A stretch of DNA of 64,000 nucleotides. Source: Chryseobacterium indoltheticum (lineage in GTDB: Bacteria; Bacteroidota; Bacteroidia; Flavobacteriales; Weeksellaceae). The DNA lies in NCBI RefSeq assembly GCF_003815915.1, contig NZ_CP033929.1, positions 992,001-1,056,000 on the forward strand, written 5' to 3'. Positions 54,983 through 63,182 of this stretch are shown here, piece after piece; the first letter of the stretch is position 1, and each line of letters starts with the position of its first letter. The position numbers and the translations under genes are program-made. The notes below the pieces were generated by a model. The model was given only the letters and a program-made list of their open reading frames with translations, did not search any database and had not been told where the DNA came from.

Positions 54983-55414
54983 TCATTTTGCTCTGCAAGA
55001 ACATTCATGATGTTCGCTGTTGTACTTGATAGATTCCATACAGAGTTCCTGCAAAATGGCAATATCAATGTCGGAAAGTTTTTTTACGTAAATGCAGGCT
55101 TTACTCATTTTAAATTTACCGAGATTGGGTAGCAGTACTTTGCTTTTTTCTGTGTCAGAATAAACGTACAGTGAAAACGCCGCTTTTCTTGGTGAAAACC
55201 CAATAACAGGTGCATCGCCTTCGTGTCCGCTTGCATATTTATAGTGATAATTTCCAAATCCGATAATGGAAGACCCCCACATTTTGGGTTCGGAATCAGT
55301 CCATTTTTGCATCAGTTCTATCAGGCGAAAGCTATCGGTTTTTTTCTGCTCATTGTCAACATACGAGTTTATAAAATCTGCTACGTTTACTCCGGTGTGA
55401 GTTGTTTTTGCCAT
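54983..55414 (-). CDS. DUF1801 domain-containing protein
   Basis: 143 residues. Typical DUF1801 text is VADFINSYVDNEQKKTDSFRLIELMQKWTDSEPKMW, GFGNYHYKYASGHEGDAPVIGFSPRKAAFSLYV and LGKFKMSKACIYVKKLSDIDIAILQELC. The protein is cytoplasmic, with a Cys/His-rich end (HHECSCRAK). Function of the family is unknown. It follows the DUF2200 gene by 13 nt and is probably co-transcribed with it. Confidence -1.
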   Translation of the reverse strand: MAKTTHTGVNVADFINSYVDNEQKKTDSFRLIELMQKWTDSEPKMWGSSIIGFGNYHYKYASGHEGDAPVIGFSPRKAAFSLYVYSDTEKSKVLLPNLGKFKMSKACIYVKKLSDIDIAILQELCMESIKYNSEHHECSCRAK

Positions 55415-55427
55415 AACTTTAATCAGG

Positions 55428-55790
55428 TTATTGTCTTAAGATCTTTTCCATCTTTCTTCCTTTTGCCAATTCATCAACCAGCTTATCAAGATATCTTGTT
55501 TGTTTTGTAAGAGGATTTTCAATTTCTTCAATTCTATATCCACAGATCACTCCTTTTATAAGATTTGCGTTGGGATTTAGTTTTGCTCTCTTAAAAAATA
55601 TTTCAAATGTTACTTTCTCATCAATGAGTTCCTGTAGTTTCTGAGCATCAAAACCTGTTAACCATTCTATCACTTGATGTAATTCTTCAATTGTTCTGCC
55701 TTTGCTTTCTACCTTTGTGATGTAATGCGGATATACTGATGAAAATGTCATCTTTGCAATTCGTTCATTATGTTCGGGAGTGATTTTCAT
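55428..55790 (-). CDS. DUF2200 domain-containing protein
   Basis: 120 residues, cytoplasmic. The DUF2200 pattern is [41 protein letters not shown], then [48 protein letters not shown]. Family function unknown. It is followed by the DUF1801 gene in the same small operon. Confidence -1.
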   Translation of the reverse strand: MKITPEHNERIAKMTFSSVYPHYITKVESKGRTIEELHQVIEWLTGFDAQKLQELIDEKVTFEIFFKRAKLNPNANLIKGVICGYRIEEIENPLTKQTRYLDKLVDELAKGRKMEKILRQ

Positions 55791-55936
55791 GTTTTTATTT
55801 TCTTATTAATGTTCCGTTTTGATGCAGAATTATTTCCTGTTTTCTTCAACTTAAGGTGTGATATCGGGTGTACTTTCTTCTCTAATAATGTTTCTGTAAA
55901 ACCCGTTTTAAAGGTTCTTTTTTAGCCGCAGTTCTC

Positions 55937-56797
55937 TCATTTATAAAGTTCTATTTCTATGTAATTATTATACTTTTTAAAATTTTCTCTTGCTCGCTGT
56001 TCCTTTCCTTTTATTAAATCTTGTTTTGTAAGTGGACTACCCGTATTTGAATCAAAAAATAGCGTATCCGACATTTCTGAAGAGCTATGAATGAGTTTTA
56101 TATTCTTTGCAGGATCTTTTTTGTACTCGTTCCAGAGTTTATTGAATTTTTCGTTCGTCAGAAAAACATCTTTCATTTTTGAATTGAGCAGTAAGGGTTT
56201 GTAATTGAGTTTCTGACTTCCCTTTAAGTTGAATATGTGATCCCCTTTTTCATCTTCAATATTTAAAATTAATCCCGGCAAACCACAAAATTTATAAGGC
56301 CCGTCTTGTATCTGGATATCATTGGTGAACCAGGCTATCCAATTTCTTCCGCCAAAAGTAGTAGTTGCTTTTTGAACTTTAAAGCCTTCAATACTTTTTG
56401 TATCGGGGAAGATAGCCCAGTTTATTTTATTCTGTTCTTTTACAGCAATGTTGGTGGCGTTTATAGAACTGTGATAAACAGTTTCTAAACCAGGATAAGC
56501 TTTAGAAACACGAAAATTAACTTTTGCCTGTTTAATTTTTCTCATATCAATGACTACAGATTGCGAAGCTTTTCCTTTCTCAACTTCTGCAGTAAAAAGA
56601 GAATCTTTGGTTAATAGCAAGGCGCTATAAAAGTTGGAACCTTCTTTTGTAATATCTAGATTCATCATTTCCTTTTCAACGTTTTCCTTATTTAAAGAAT
56701 CCATTTTATAAGAATATTCATACGTGAATCTTTGATTTTGAGCAAAGAATAAAGATGCTGTGAGAATGAAAATTAAAATGATGTTGAGTTTTCTCAT
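55937..56797 (-). CDS. GLPGLI family protein
   Basis: 286 residues with a signal peptide (MRKLNIILIFILTASLFFA). The defining motif reads KFCGLPGLILNIEDEKGDHIFNL around residue 170, preceded by FGGRNWIAWFTNDIQIQDGPY, the usual W-x-AW run. GLPGLI proteins are exported Bacteroidetes proteins of unknown role, often in several copies. A second is encoded at 61824-62684. It stands between unrelated genes. Confidence -1.
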   Translation of the reverse strand: MRKLNIILIFILTASLFFAQNQRFTYEYSYKMDSLNKENVEKEMMNLDITKEGSNFYSALLLTKDSLFTAEVEKGKASQSVVIDMRKIKQAKVNFRVSKAYPGLETVYHSSINATNIAVKEQNKINWAIFPDTKSIEGFKVQKATTTFGGRNWIAWFTNDIQIQDGPYKFCGLPGLILNIEDEKGDHIFNLKGSQKLNYKPLLLNSKMKDVFLTNEKFNKLWNEYKKDPAKNIKLIHSSSEMSDTLFFDSNTGSPLTKQDLIKGKEQRARENFKKYNNYIEIELYK

Positions 56798-56852
56798 TGT
56801 TGAATAATATTAGAGAGGGACATTTTTTATTCGAAGATTCTGAATATGTCTA

Positions 56853-57290
56853 TTATTTATTTAGCTCTTTATTAATTCTTTTCCTGAATAGCAAGAATTC
56901 TATTGTTGTAAGGAATAGATACAGTATTGAAAAAATTGTAAATGTTCTCAAAAGTGCAAAATCGTTGAAGCTCATATCAATCACTAGTTTGATAACGATA
57001 ATAATAACACAGATGGATGGTAATCCCAAAAAAGTTAAAAGTGATAAATAGATATTATTTCTGATTTTCTCTACCAAATTGAGAAGAACTGCAAGAGAAG
57101 AGATCGTCATACCAATAAGATATATTAATGAAAATCCTAGATTTAACAGGATTTCTACAATCTGCATCCATTGTTCAAATGAATTACCGTTACTTGTCTC
57201 TGTTTGAGAAATCGAAATTCTATAAGCAAAAAATAATAGAATACTTATCAGTAAATTAATTCCCCAAAACCGAAATACAATTTTTTTCAT
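56853..57290 (-). CDS. Hypothetical four-helix membrane protein
   Basis: 145 residues with four hydrophobic segments: about 7-24 (FWGINLLISILLFFAYRI), 45-68 (ILLNLGFSLIYLIGMTISSLAVLL), 82-105 (LLTFLGLPSICVIIIVIKLVI) and 115-135 (LLRTFTIFSILYLFLTTIEFLLF). There is a short charged C-terminus. No family recognised. It starts about 55 bp upstream of the GLPGLI gene on the same strand. Confidence -1.
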   Translation of the reverse strand: MKKIVFRFWGINLLISILLFFAYRISISQTETSNGNSFEQWMQIVEILLNLGFSLIYLIGMTISSLAVLLNLVEKIRNNIYLSLLTFLGLPSICVIIIVIKLVIDMSFNDFALLRTFTIFSILYLFLTTIEFLLFRKRINKELNK

Positions 57291-57512
57291 TTTTTTGACA
57301 ATACTTTTTTAATTTCTGCTAACTTAAAATTAAGCATTGTATTGATTGTAGCAACATTATTTTGTTAAAGTAATTTTAAAAATAATTTATTTAAACTAAC
57401 ATATTGATATTTAAGTTGCATCATTGTTTTAATAGATACAGATGTAAGGTCAAAGATATTTTATTTGATTGACACTAATGAAATTAAGTTTACCAAGGTG
57501 TACAGAATTTCC

Positions 57513-58082
57513 CTAACAACCGCCTTTGCGGGGAATTCGTTTAAAAATAACTTTGCCGTCTCGTTCTAAGTAGCCACACGATAGTATTGGATAAGCATAT
57601 TTTGGTGCATGCGATACGTTATGGCTTTTTATAATTATTTTGTCGTTTACTTTCAGGCTATGCAGTGGTTCAAGTTGAGACTTTTGCGCATCAAATGTTA
57701 CAATATAGTTTTCGTCTTTAATTTTTACCATCACTCCGAGACCTAATTTTGATCCTGGCGGAAGAGAAAGAGAAGTTACAACTCCTTCCATATTAGTATA
57801 ATTTTTAATATGCTTCCATATTTTAATTTCAGCGGCATCCACTTTTTTACCTGCAGGTGAAGCTTCCCATTTCTTATACTGTATACCGGCGGGGGTAGCT
57901 TCCCATTTTTTCATTTCGATGTCTATTTCAGCAGCTGAAAGTCGCTTTTGAATTGGCTTCTTAGCAGTTTCATTTTTAACTTCAGGATTGGCATCCGAGC
58001 CTTCAGTGAATGGAGCGAAGCTAAGGACCAGTCCGCCCAGTACAACCAATGACAACATAAGCGTATACATTACTTTTTTCAT
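57513..58082 (-). CDS. Exported hypothetical protein divergent from a membrane regulator
   Basis: 189 residues. The N-terminus has a signal peptide (MKKVMYTLMLSLVVLGGLVLSF). Residues about 57-82 contain a tandem repeat (KKWEATPAG, KKWEASPAG). The C-terminal half is an OB-like beta region (GVVTSLSLPPGSKLGLGVMVKIKDENYIVTFDAQ). It ends in RKGGC. No family recognised. It is divergent from the membrane-anchored winged-helix gene at 58262, separated by 179 bp, which makes it a plausible target or sensor partner of that regulator. Confidence -1.
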   Translation of the reverse strand: MKKVMYTLMLSLVVLGGLVLSFAPFTEGSDANPEVKNETAKKPIQKRLSAAEIDIEMKKWEATPAGIQYKKWEASPAGKKVDAAEIKIWKHIKNYTNMEGVVTSLSLPPGSKLGLGVMVKIKDENYIVTFDAQKSQLEPLHSLKVNDKIIIKSHNVSHAPKYAYPILSCGYLERDGKVIFKRIPRKGGC

Positions 58083-58261
58083 AATTTTTTTTGATTTTTA
58101 AATTAAATATAGATTCTCTGGATCAATCAAATCTGACAATGCTTTTTTAATTTTTCAAAGACTATCAAATTTGATTTAGCGAAAATACTTTACTATTTTT
58201 CTGCTTATAGGATTTATATTGTAAATAAAATTGTAAACTTTGTAAATAATAACTTGACACT

Positions 58262-59158
58262 ATGCATCTTAGTCAAAATCTGCTCTCAGGAAAACACAAA
58301 TACCTTCTCGGAGTACTATTGCTCTTATTTGTGGTACTACTAAGTGCAGCCTTCAGCACGGACGATAAAGAGGACTTTAATTTTGCTAAAAGGGAGGTGC
58401 TGCTTCGTAAAATTGGTCATGAACTGCTTTTACGGTCGGGCGACAGTACATCAAGAGTGCTTCCGGTAAAAAAGATTGCAGATCATGAATACCAGATCAG
58501 TTTTGAGAATGAACTGACGTTTCAACCCGACTCTCTGGTGAATCTTACAAGGCGTGTATTAGCCAAAGATCCACTTGCCAATGATTATATTGTGAATGTA
58601 CTGAATTGTGGCAGCTCTCGTGTAGCTTACGGATTTTCGATATCTAAAAGCAAAAAAGATGATATTGTAGCGTGTATCGGCAGGAGGCAACCAAAATCAT
58701 GTTACATGATCAACATCAAATTCAGACCAACAGGAATAAGCATAACAAAAAGTGGATATCTTCTGGGCGGTCTCTCATTTTTAGCATTGATCGGTTTTAT
58801 TTTTTTTAGGTCTAAATCTGTAAAATCACCAAAAGTTATGATCGAAAATCAACAAGCTCATCTGTTCACTTTGGGCTCTGTGCAATTTGATGCTAAAAAC
58901 AGAAAGCTCATCATCAATGATAAAACAATAGAGCTTACGGCAACCGAAAGTCGTGTATTGCTTATTTTTGCATCGTCTCCTAACGAAATCGTTGAAAGAA
59001 GCCGCCTGCAAAAGGAAATCTGGGAAGATGACGGGGTCATTGTTGGGCGAAGTCTTGATATGTTTATCTCAAAACTCAGAAAAAAACTGGAAATAGATCC
59101 TAATATCAAAATTGTGGTGATTCGTGGAAAAGGGTATAGACTTGAAATTAGTGCTTAA
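58262..59158 (+). CDS. Membrane-anchored winged-helix transcriptional regulator
   Basis: 298 residues. A first membrane helix lies at about 14-32 (YLLGVLLLLFVVLLSAAF), a likely periplasmic region at about 33-160, a second helix at about 162-180 (GYLLGGLSFLALIGFIFF) and a cytoplasmic C-terminal OmpR/PhoB-type winged helix (about 195-298). That domain includes IELTATESRVLLIFASSPNEIVERSRLQKEIW and GRSLDMFISKLRKKL, ending VIRGKGYRLEI. Its plan is ToxR-like in concept but has the DNA-binding domain at the C-terminus. No receiver domain is present. It may sense an envelope signal and act on the divergent exported protein gene. Confidence -1.
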   Translation: MHLSQNLLSGKHKYLLGVLLLLFVVLLSAAFSTDDKEDFNFAKREVLLRKIGHELLLRSGDSTSRVLPVKKIADHEYQISFENELTFQPDSLVNLTRRVLAKDPLANDYIVNVLNCGSSRVAYGFSISKSKKDDIVACIGRRQPKSCYMINIKFRPTGISITKSGYLLGGLSFLALIGFIFFRSKSVKSPKVMIENQQAHLFTLGSVQFDAKNRKLIINDKTIELTATESRVLLIFASSPNEIVERSRLQKEIWEDDGVIVGRSLDMFISKLRKKLEIDPNIKIVVIRGKGYRLEISA

Positions 59159-59223
59159 GAAAGCATTTAGCTTTAATTGTTTTTAGAAGTGACTATCAAT
59201 AATATTCTGGAGATTCATCGAGT

Positions 59224-59475
59224 TTGAAAAAGGGCTGTAAAGTGCTGAAATATAACAAATTGTACTTGATTGCCTCTACGGAGTGGTTGATTGGCTCTTC
59301 GGAATGGTTGATTGCGTCTTCGGAGTACTTGATTACCTCTTCGAAGTGGTTTATCGGCTCTTCGAAGTGGTTGAACGCTTCTTCGAAATGCTTGAACGCC
59401 CCAACGTAATGCTTGATTGCCATCACGAAGAAGTTGAACTCTTCAACGAATAAGTTTAAACTTATGTTGAAATGA
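59224..59475. repeat. 21-bp-period tandem array (array 3)
   Basis: A TTGA/TTTA anchor occurs at 59266, 59287, 59308, 59329, 59350, 59371, 59392, 59413, 59434 and 59455, every step exactly 21 bp, with two earlier weaker units at 59224 and 59245. Units resemble TTGATTGGCTCTTCGGAATG. One frame on each strand is open throughout. The minus strand reads heptads such as AFKHFEE, AFNHFEE, PINHFEE and AINHSEE (59196-59426). The plus strand reads WLIGSSE, WLIASSE, YLITSSK (59224-59409). I do not call either a gene. The array follows the stop of the winged-helix gene. Confidence -1.
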
Positions 59476-59605
59476 TTGTAGGTTTTATCGAAATCGTTTT
59501 ACGTGGTTTTTGGCCTTTACGATAGTAAGGAAAATATTTTTGCTGAATTGAAATTCACGGATTAGAAATCTGCGACATCGGTTTCTGTTATCAAAATACA
59601 ATTTC
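59476..59605. other. Intergenic tail after array 3
   Basis: No ORF. A promoter-like TATTTTTG (plus strand, near 59534) has no gene downstream on that strand, so it could be chance or the start of an unannotated RNA. Confidence -1.
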
Positions 59606-59824
59606 TCACTTTCTGTTTTTCACTTTCGGGTTTTGTCTATTATAAATTCGCATTATTGAAAAAATTCCAGTAGCCATTGCACAAAATTGTGGTGCATTTT
59701 GGCTACTTCCAAATATATTTATGTAACTTATTACAAGACCAACTACATAACCAACAAGAATATTTATTAAAATTTCGACAATGATTTGTCTGTTAAATGT
59801 TATATTAAATATTTTCATAACCAT
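59606..59824 (-). CDS. Small hypothetical membrane protein
   Basis: 72 residues: MVMKIFNITFNRQIIVEILI, then a membrane helix (NILVGYVVGLVISYINIF) and a second weaker hydrophobic stretch (FCAMATGIFSIM), ending in a basic tail. The second Met (59818) may be the true start. No family is known. It looks like a real small gene because of its clear hydrophobic/basic pattern, but the evidence is limited. Confidence -1.
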   Translation of the reverse strand: MVMKIFNITFNRQIIVEILINILVGYVVGLVISYINIFGSSQNAPQFCAMATGIFSIMRIYNRQNPKVKNRK

Positions 59825-60000
59825 ATTTTTAAGTTTTTATTTTTGATATTTCTGTGATTAGAACCTAAATTTTTACGTTTCTATTTTTTTAGAAAATCTG
59901 AGCGCTAAAATTTGGCTGTCTGCTTGATTTTGTCACAACGTTTCGAGGCTTTCACTTTATTTGTCCGCATTAAGCCAAATCTGCGTCAAGATATAGCTTA

Positions 60001-60237
60001 TTAAATCTTTTGTGGATATTCTCCTTCATAGCACCAAATTTCTAAATTATCAATAAGTCCATTTTTGAACAACAAAGTTGCTTTTGCTTCTATTTGATGC
60101 CGGACTGATTTAATTGTCAGACCATCTAAAACTAAATTTTGGTTATTTGTCTTGAACTTTTCAATCCCTAGTCGAAATATGCAAAAAGTCCATCTTTCAC
60201 TTTCAATACTTATAGAGTGTCTGTTAGCTGCCACCAA
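60001..60237 (-). CDS. Hypothetical protein, possibly a truncated C-terminal fragment
   Basis: 78 residues. The C-terminal half (IEAKATLLFKNGLIDNLEIWCYEGEYPQKI) has the shape of the last strands of a small alpha/beta protein, in which an LEIW..GEYP ending is common. The N-terminal part (MVAANRHSISIESERWTF) is not convincing as a natural start. It could be a remnant of a longer gene. Directly upstream are AT-rich sequence and a TTTA microsatellite (60306-60329). Confidence -1.
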   Translation of the reverse strand: MVAANRHSISIESERWTFCIFRLGIEKFKTNNQNLVLDGLTIKSVRHQIEAKATLLFKNGLIDNLEIWCYEGEYPQKI

Positions 60238-60305
60238 CGTGTTTGTAAGCGATATAAACTTCGCATATCACTCAAAATCAACTAGATTGGGAAGTTTTTT
60301 TTCGC

Positions 60306-60329
60306 TTTATTTATTTATTTATTTATTTC
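60306..60329. repeat. TTTA tetranucleotide microsatellite
   Basis: Five full TTTA units plus TTT. It lies about 70 bp upstream of the 60001-60237 frame on the minus strand. Confidence -1.
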
Positions 60330-60379
60330 AAAGATATTAAATTAATCATCAAAAACATTTTTTGCTCTACATTCTAATA

Positions 60380-60415
60380 AAAAAAACCGCTCAGAAAAAT
60401 CTGAACGGTTTATAT
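60380..60415 (-). terminator. Terminator downstream of the groEL fragment
   Basis: AAACCGTTCAGA pairs with TCTGAGCGGTTT (minus strand), followed by TTTTTT. It lies about 22 bp after the stop of the groEL remnant and was probably copied with it. Confidence -1.
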
Positions 60416-60436
60416 ATTTAAAGCATCGGTGATGAC

Positions 60437-60580
60437 TACATCATTCCCGGCATTCCACTTCCCATTGGCATAGCAGGTTCTGCGCTCTTAATTTCAGTGA
60501 TTACACACTCGGTTGTTAATAGCATTCCAGAAACTGAAGCTGCATTTTCAAGGGCAACTCTTGTTACTTTTGTAGGGCCG
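60437..60580 (-). pseudogene. groEL 3'-end fragment
   Basis: On the minus strand the frame reads [20 protein letters not shown], then [20 protein letters not shown] and SGMPGMM before a TAG stop. This is the C-terminus of the chaperonin GroEL, including the characteristic Gly/Met tail. Homology begins abruptly at about 60580, where the preceding residues no longer match GroEL (which has DPTKV). The remaining ~500 residues are absent, so it is a displaced fragment with its own downstream terminator, and not a gene. Confidence -1.
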
Positions 60581-60587
60581 AAGATAC

Positions 60588-60713
60588 TTACTTCTTTCCA
60601 TCCATTGTATAAACATTGTATTCACAATGATTGCTGTTATTTTTATTGCTGATCGTGAAAACAATTCTCTGAGCATTGGTATAAACTTTTGATTTAAATA
60701 CATCTTCATTCGT
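60588..60713 (-). pseudogene. Stranded C-terminal extension of the kelch protein gene
   Basis: Directly after the kelch TAA stop (60714-60716) the same frame continues for 41 codons (TNEDVFKSKVYTNAQRIVFT, then [20 protein letters not shown]) before TAA at 60588-60590. The composition is protein-like and there is no frame change. A single substitution such as CAA to TAA would explain the break. The extension ends just before the groEL fragment. Confidence -1.
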
Positions 60714-61640
60714 TTATTTAGCGGAAAGTGCTTCTTCGCTAATATCTGCAACCTGAATGCTTTTAATAGATGTTTTGGTTGAGGATGCTGTACTTCCGCC
60801 CATGATGTATAATTTATTGTTATATATTTCTGCAGCAGCATGTCGTCTGGGAATCATATTGGATGATAATTTATGTAACTTATTGGTTTCTGTATCAAAA
60901 TAGGCCAGAAAATTTTGATTATTATAACCGCCTGCAATAAAAATCTTATTACCGGATACCGCTAGTGAATGTCCCGATATCGCAGCAGGCATCGTATATT
61001 GTTCGGTCCAAAGATTTTTGTTGAGATCATACACATTGACCAGGCGGGATGACGTACCGTTAAAACCACCGATTACATAGAGCTTGTCATTCACTATTTT
61101 GCCCCTGGCTTCTCTGGCGGTGGGCATATCTGGTAACGGATGCCAGGTATTGGAAGCAATATCATAGTATTGGAATCGATTAGAAAATACAGTGGTTGCA
61201 GCATTGTTTAGCCCACTTCCGCCGAACGTATATATTTTTCCATTATGAATGGCAGAACCTGCATTTCCTGTATAGGCATGATTAATAGCTCCCTTCGTTT
61301 TTTTATGCGTTTCAAGGTCTATAATTTCAAGATTACTGTTTCCCCATCCGTTAAAAATATAAATTTTATTATCGTAAGTCTCCGAATTGGCAAATCTTTT
61401 AGGAACCAGACTAGAGTTGATGATACTCCAGCGGTTATCTTTAATGTTGTATTTCTCAATGATAGTAGCATTGCCATCCGAATCTTTATACCCATTGCTC
61501 ACATAGATATTGTCGCCTGCAATGGTACTGGTTACCCCTCCTCTGCGCATAGACATATCCGAAAGATGTTTAAAATTTAATGTTTGTGCACTGGCTAAAC
61601 ATAAACCGAAAAGTGAAAGGAGTAATAATTTTGTTTTCAA
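60714..61640 (-). CDS. Exported kelch-repeat protein (possibly shortened by a nonsense codon)
   Basis: 308 residues with a signal peptide (MKTKLLLLSLFGLCLASA). About six kelch repeats of 45-50 residues form a beta-propeller, seen as INNSRWSI-type blades and GG doublets: TFGGSGLNNAATTVFSNRF, YVIGGFNGTSSRLVNVYD, FIAGGYNNQNFLAYFDTETN and YIMGGSTASSTKTS. It is presumably a periplasmic or surface binding protein. The frame stops at 60714-60716 but continues open for 41 more codons beyond it, so the original protein was probably longer. Confidence -1.
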   Translation of the reverse strand: MKTKLLLLSLFGLCLASAQTLNFKHLSDMSMRRGGVTSTIAGDNIYVSNGYKDSDGNATIIEKYNIKDNRWSIINSSLVPKRFANSETYDNKIYIFNGWGNSNLEIIDLETHKKTKGAINHAYTGNAGSAIHNGKIYTFGGSGLNNAATTVFSNRFQYYDIASNTWHPLPDMPTAREARGKIVNDKLYVIGGFNGTSSRLVNVYDLNKNLWTEQYTMPAAISGHSLAVSGNKIFIAGGYNNQNFLAYFDTETNKLHKLSSNMIPRRHAAAEIYNNKLYIMGGSTASSTKTSIKSIQVADISEEALSAK

Positions 61641-61748
61641 GGACGTTGAGATTTGGTTGAATTGATTTTCTGTGTAGAAAAATATGTTTAAATATAGGGA
61701 AAAGTGATGGATTGGGAAATATAGGACGTTGAATTTGTTTTGAAATGG

Positions 61749-61778
61749 AAAAACCGCTCGGATGGGAGCGGTTTTTAT
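61749..61778 (-). terminator. Terminator after the second GLPGLI gene
   Basis: AAAAACCGCTC pairs perfectly with GAGCGGTTTTT. On the minus strand it follows the 61824-62684 gene. Confidence -1.
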
Positions 61779-61823
61779 GTTTGTGGATACGAGCGTGACG
61801 CTTGTACCAGCGAGGGATGTTTT

Positions 61824-62684
61824 TTAATCTTCCAATTCAAGAGGATTGTATTTTTTTTTCTCTATCTCACTTTGCTTTTTCCTCTGATGTAGATTTTCTT
61901 TTTGTTCAGGAGTAAGTACTACACCCATACTTTCGGATGAATTTATCAAATTCTCTCTAAAAACTTCATTTGCTTTTTTTAACTCTTGCTTGGTTACCAA
62001 TGTCGAATTTACATATCTACTTTTATTAATTTTTATTATTTTACCTTTCATCACAAAGTTTGAAGTTGATTTTATTAATTCAAAACTATAATCTCCTGTA
62101 TTATCAGATATTTTAACAATTAATCCAGGCAATCCACTAAATTTGAAAGGACCATATGGAAATGGGATTTCAGTTGCATACCAAGCAACCCAATCTCTCC
62201 CCTTAAAATTTACTTCTGCCTTCTTACATTTCAAAGTATTAATTATTTGTGTTTCGTTGACTAATTTCCAATTCTTAATAACGGGAGTATTGTAGTGTAA
62301 TACTGATATTCCTACATAGCTGTAATATTTTATAATGTCATTCGTTTGTATAATAACAAAATCGGATTGGATTTTGGGAAACGACTTACCGCGAAAATCG
62401 ATAATATTATCACCACCACTTTTAGTAATGGATGTATTGAATTCTTTCGCAAAAACAGAGTCATATTCCAACAATTTTTCACTAATAAAAAAAGCGTGCT
62501 GATCGCTTATTTGCAAAGAAAACAATTCCTTATATACAAAGTCTTGGTCTAATTTATTTGGTTTAGACTGTAATAAATAGGTGAAGTTTCCTCTTAAAGA
62601 ATCACCTGCGTAATTTTGAGAATAAGAAATACTAATAAAAAAGAGGAAAATAAGGCTTAAAATATTTTTTTTTATAAAGTTCAT
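61824..62684 (-). CDS. GLPGLI family protein
   Basis: 286 residues with a signal peptide (MNFIKKNILSLIFLFFISISYS). Hallmark text is FKGRDWVAWYATEIPFPYGPFKFSGLPGLIVKISDNTGDYSFEL, in the same order as in the other GLPGLI protein at 55937. The C-terminus is Lys/Glu-rich (TPEQKENLHQRKKQSEIEKKKYNPLELED). It is an exported protein of unknown role. The secreted small protein gene at 62744 lies directly upstream on the same strand, so they may be co-expressed, though a terminator separates them. Confidence -1.
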   Translation of the reverse strand: MNFIKKNILSLIFLFFISISYSQNYAGDSLRGNFTYLLQSKPNKLDQDFVYKELFSLQISDQHAFFISEKLLEYDSVFAKEFNTSITKSGGDNIIDFRGKSFPKIQSDFVIIQTNDIIKYYSYVGISVLHYNTPVIKNWKLVNETQIINTLKCKKAEVNFKGRDWVAWYATEIPFPYGPFKFSGLPGLIVKISDNTGDYSFELIKSTSNFVMKGKIIKINKSRYVNSTLVTKQELKKANEVFRENLINSSESMGVVLTPEQKENLHQRKKQSEIEKKKYNPLELED

Positions 62685-62702
62685 ATTGGTTTATTTAAAG
62701 AA

Positions 62703-62735
62703 AAACTGTCTGAAATTTGTTAATTTTCAGACAGT
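62703..62735 (-). terminator. Terminator after the small secreted protein gene
   Basis: ACTGTCTGAAA pairs with TTTCAGACAGT around an eight-base loop, followed on the minus strand by TTTTTC. Confidence -1.
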
Positions 62736-62743
62736 ACACTATT

Positions 62744-63043
62744 TTAAGGCTGAAGTCCTGAACTATTTGAAAGGCCAGTCTTACCTGAACAATAATTACG
62801 TTCTATCGCAGCAGCCCATTCTTGAACTTGCCATATAGTCCAGTTAGGCTGTGTAGTTTGAGCACTTACACCACATGAAGTTGTAGCATACCATGTTCCT
62901 TCTGGCGGTGTTACAGATTTTATCTTTTCTATTTTTATTGTTTTTGAACTTATTTTCTTTGCCTTTTCAGTTTTTGAAATTGCTGTATGTGCACTTACTG
63001 CACCAGTTACTAAAATAGCGGTTAATAAAGTTATTTTTTTCAT
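62744..63043 (-). CDS. Small secreted protein with two cysteines
   Basis: 99 residues from ATG 63043. An upstream in-frame ATG at 63079 is rejected because it would precede the signal peptide (MKKITLLTAILVTGAVSAHTA). The mature part begins with a Lys/Ser-rich linker and ends in a compact segment with two cysteines (TTSCGVSAQTTQPNWTIWQVQEWAAAIERNYCSGKTG) that could form one disulfide. It ends LSNSSGLQP. Such short secreted proteins next to GLPGLI genes are seen in flavobacteria. Function unknown. Confidence -1.
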   Translation of the reverse strand: MKKITLLTAILVTGAVSAHTAISKTEKAKKISSKTIKIEKIKSVTPPEGTWYATTSCGVSAQTTQPNWTIWQVQEWAAAIERNYCSGKTGLSNSSGLQP

Positions 63044-63182
63044 TTTGTTTAAAATATATAAATCCTTACTTATATGCAAAATCTAAAACTTTTTTAGATT
63101 TTCACTTTACTCAAAAGAATAGGGAAGGATGTTCAGGAAGTCCGCCCTTGTTGTAAGATAAGCTATTTGGAATCTTTTACTA

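Noticed and set aside
59196..59426. Minus-strand ORF of 76 codons with FNHFEEA-like heptads as a real gene
   Set aside because: The opposite strand is equally open because of the 21-bp period, so openness is not evidence for coding. Kept as a repeat.
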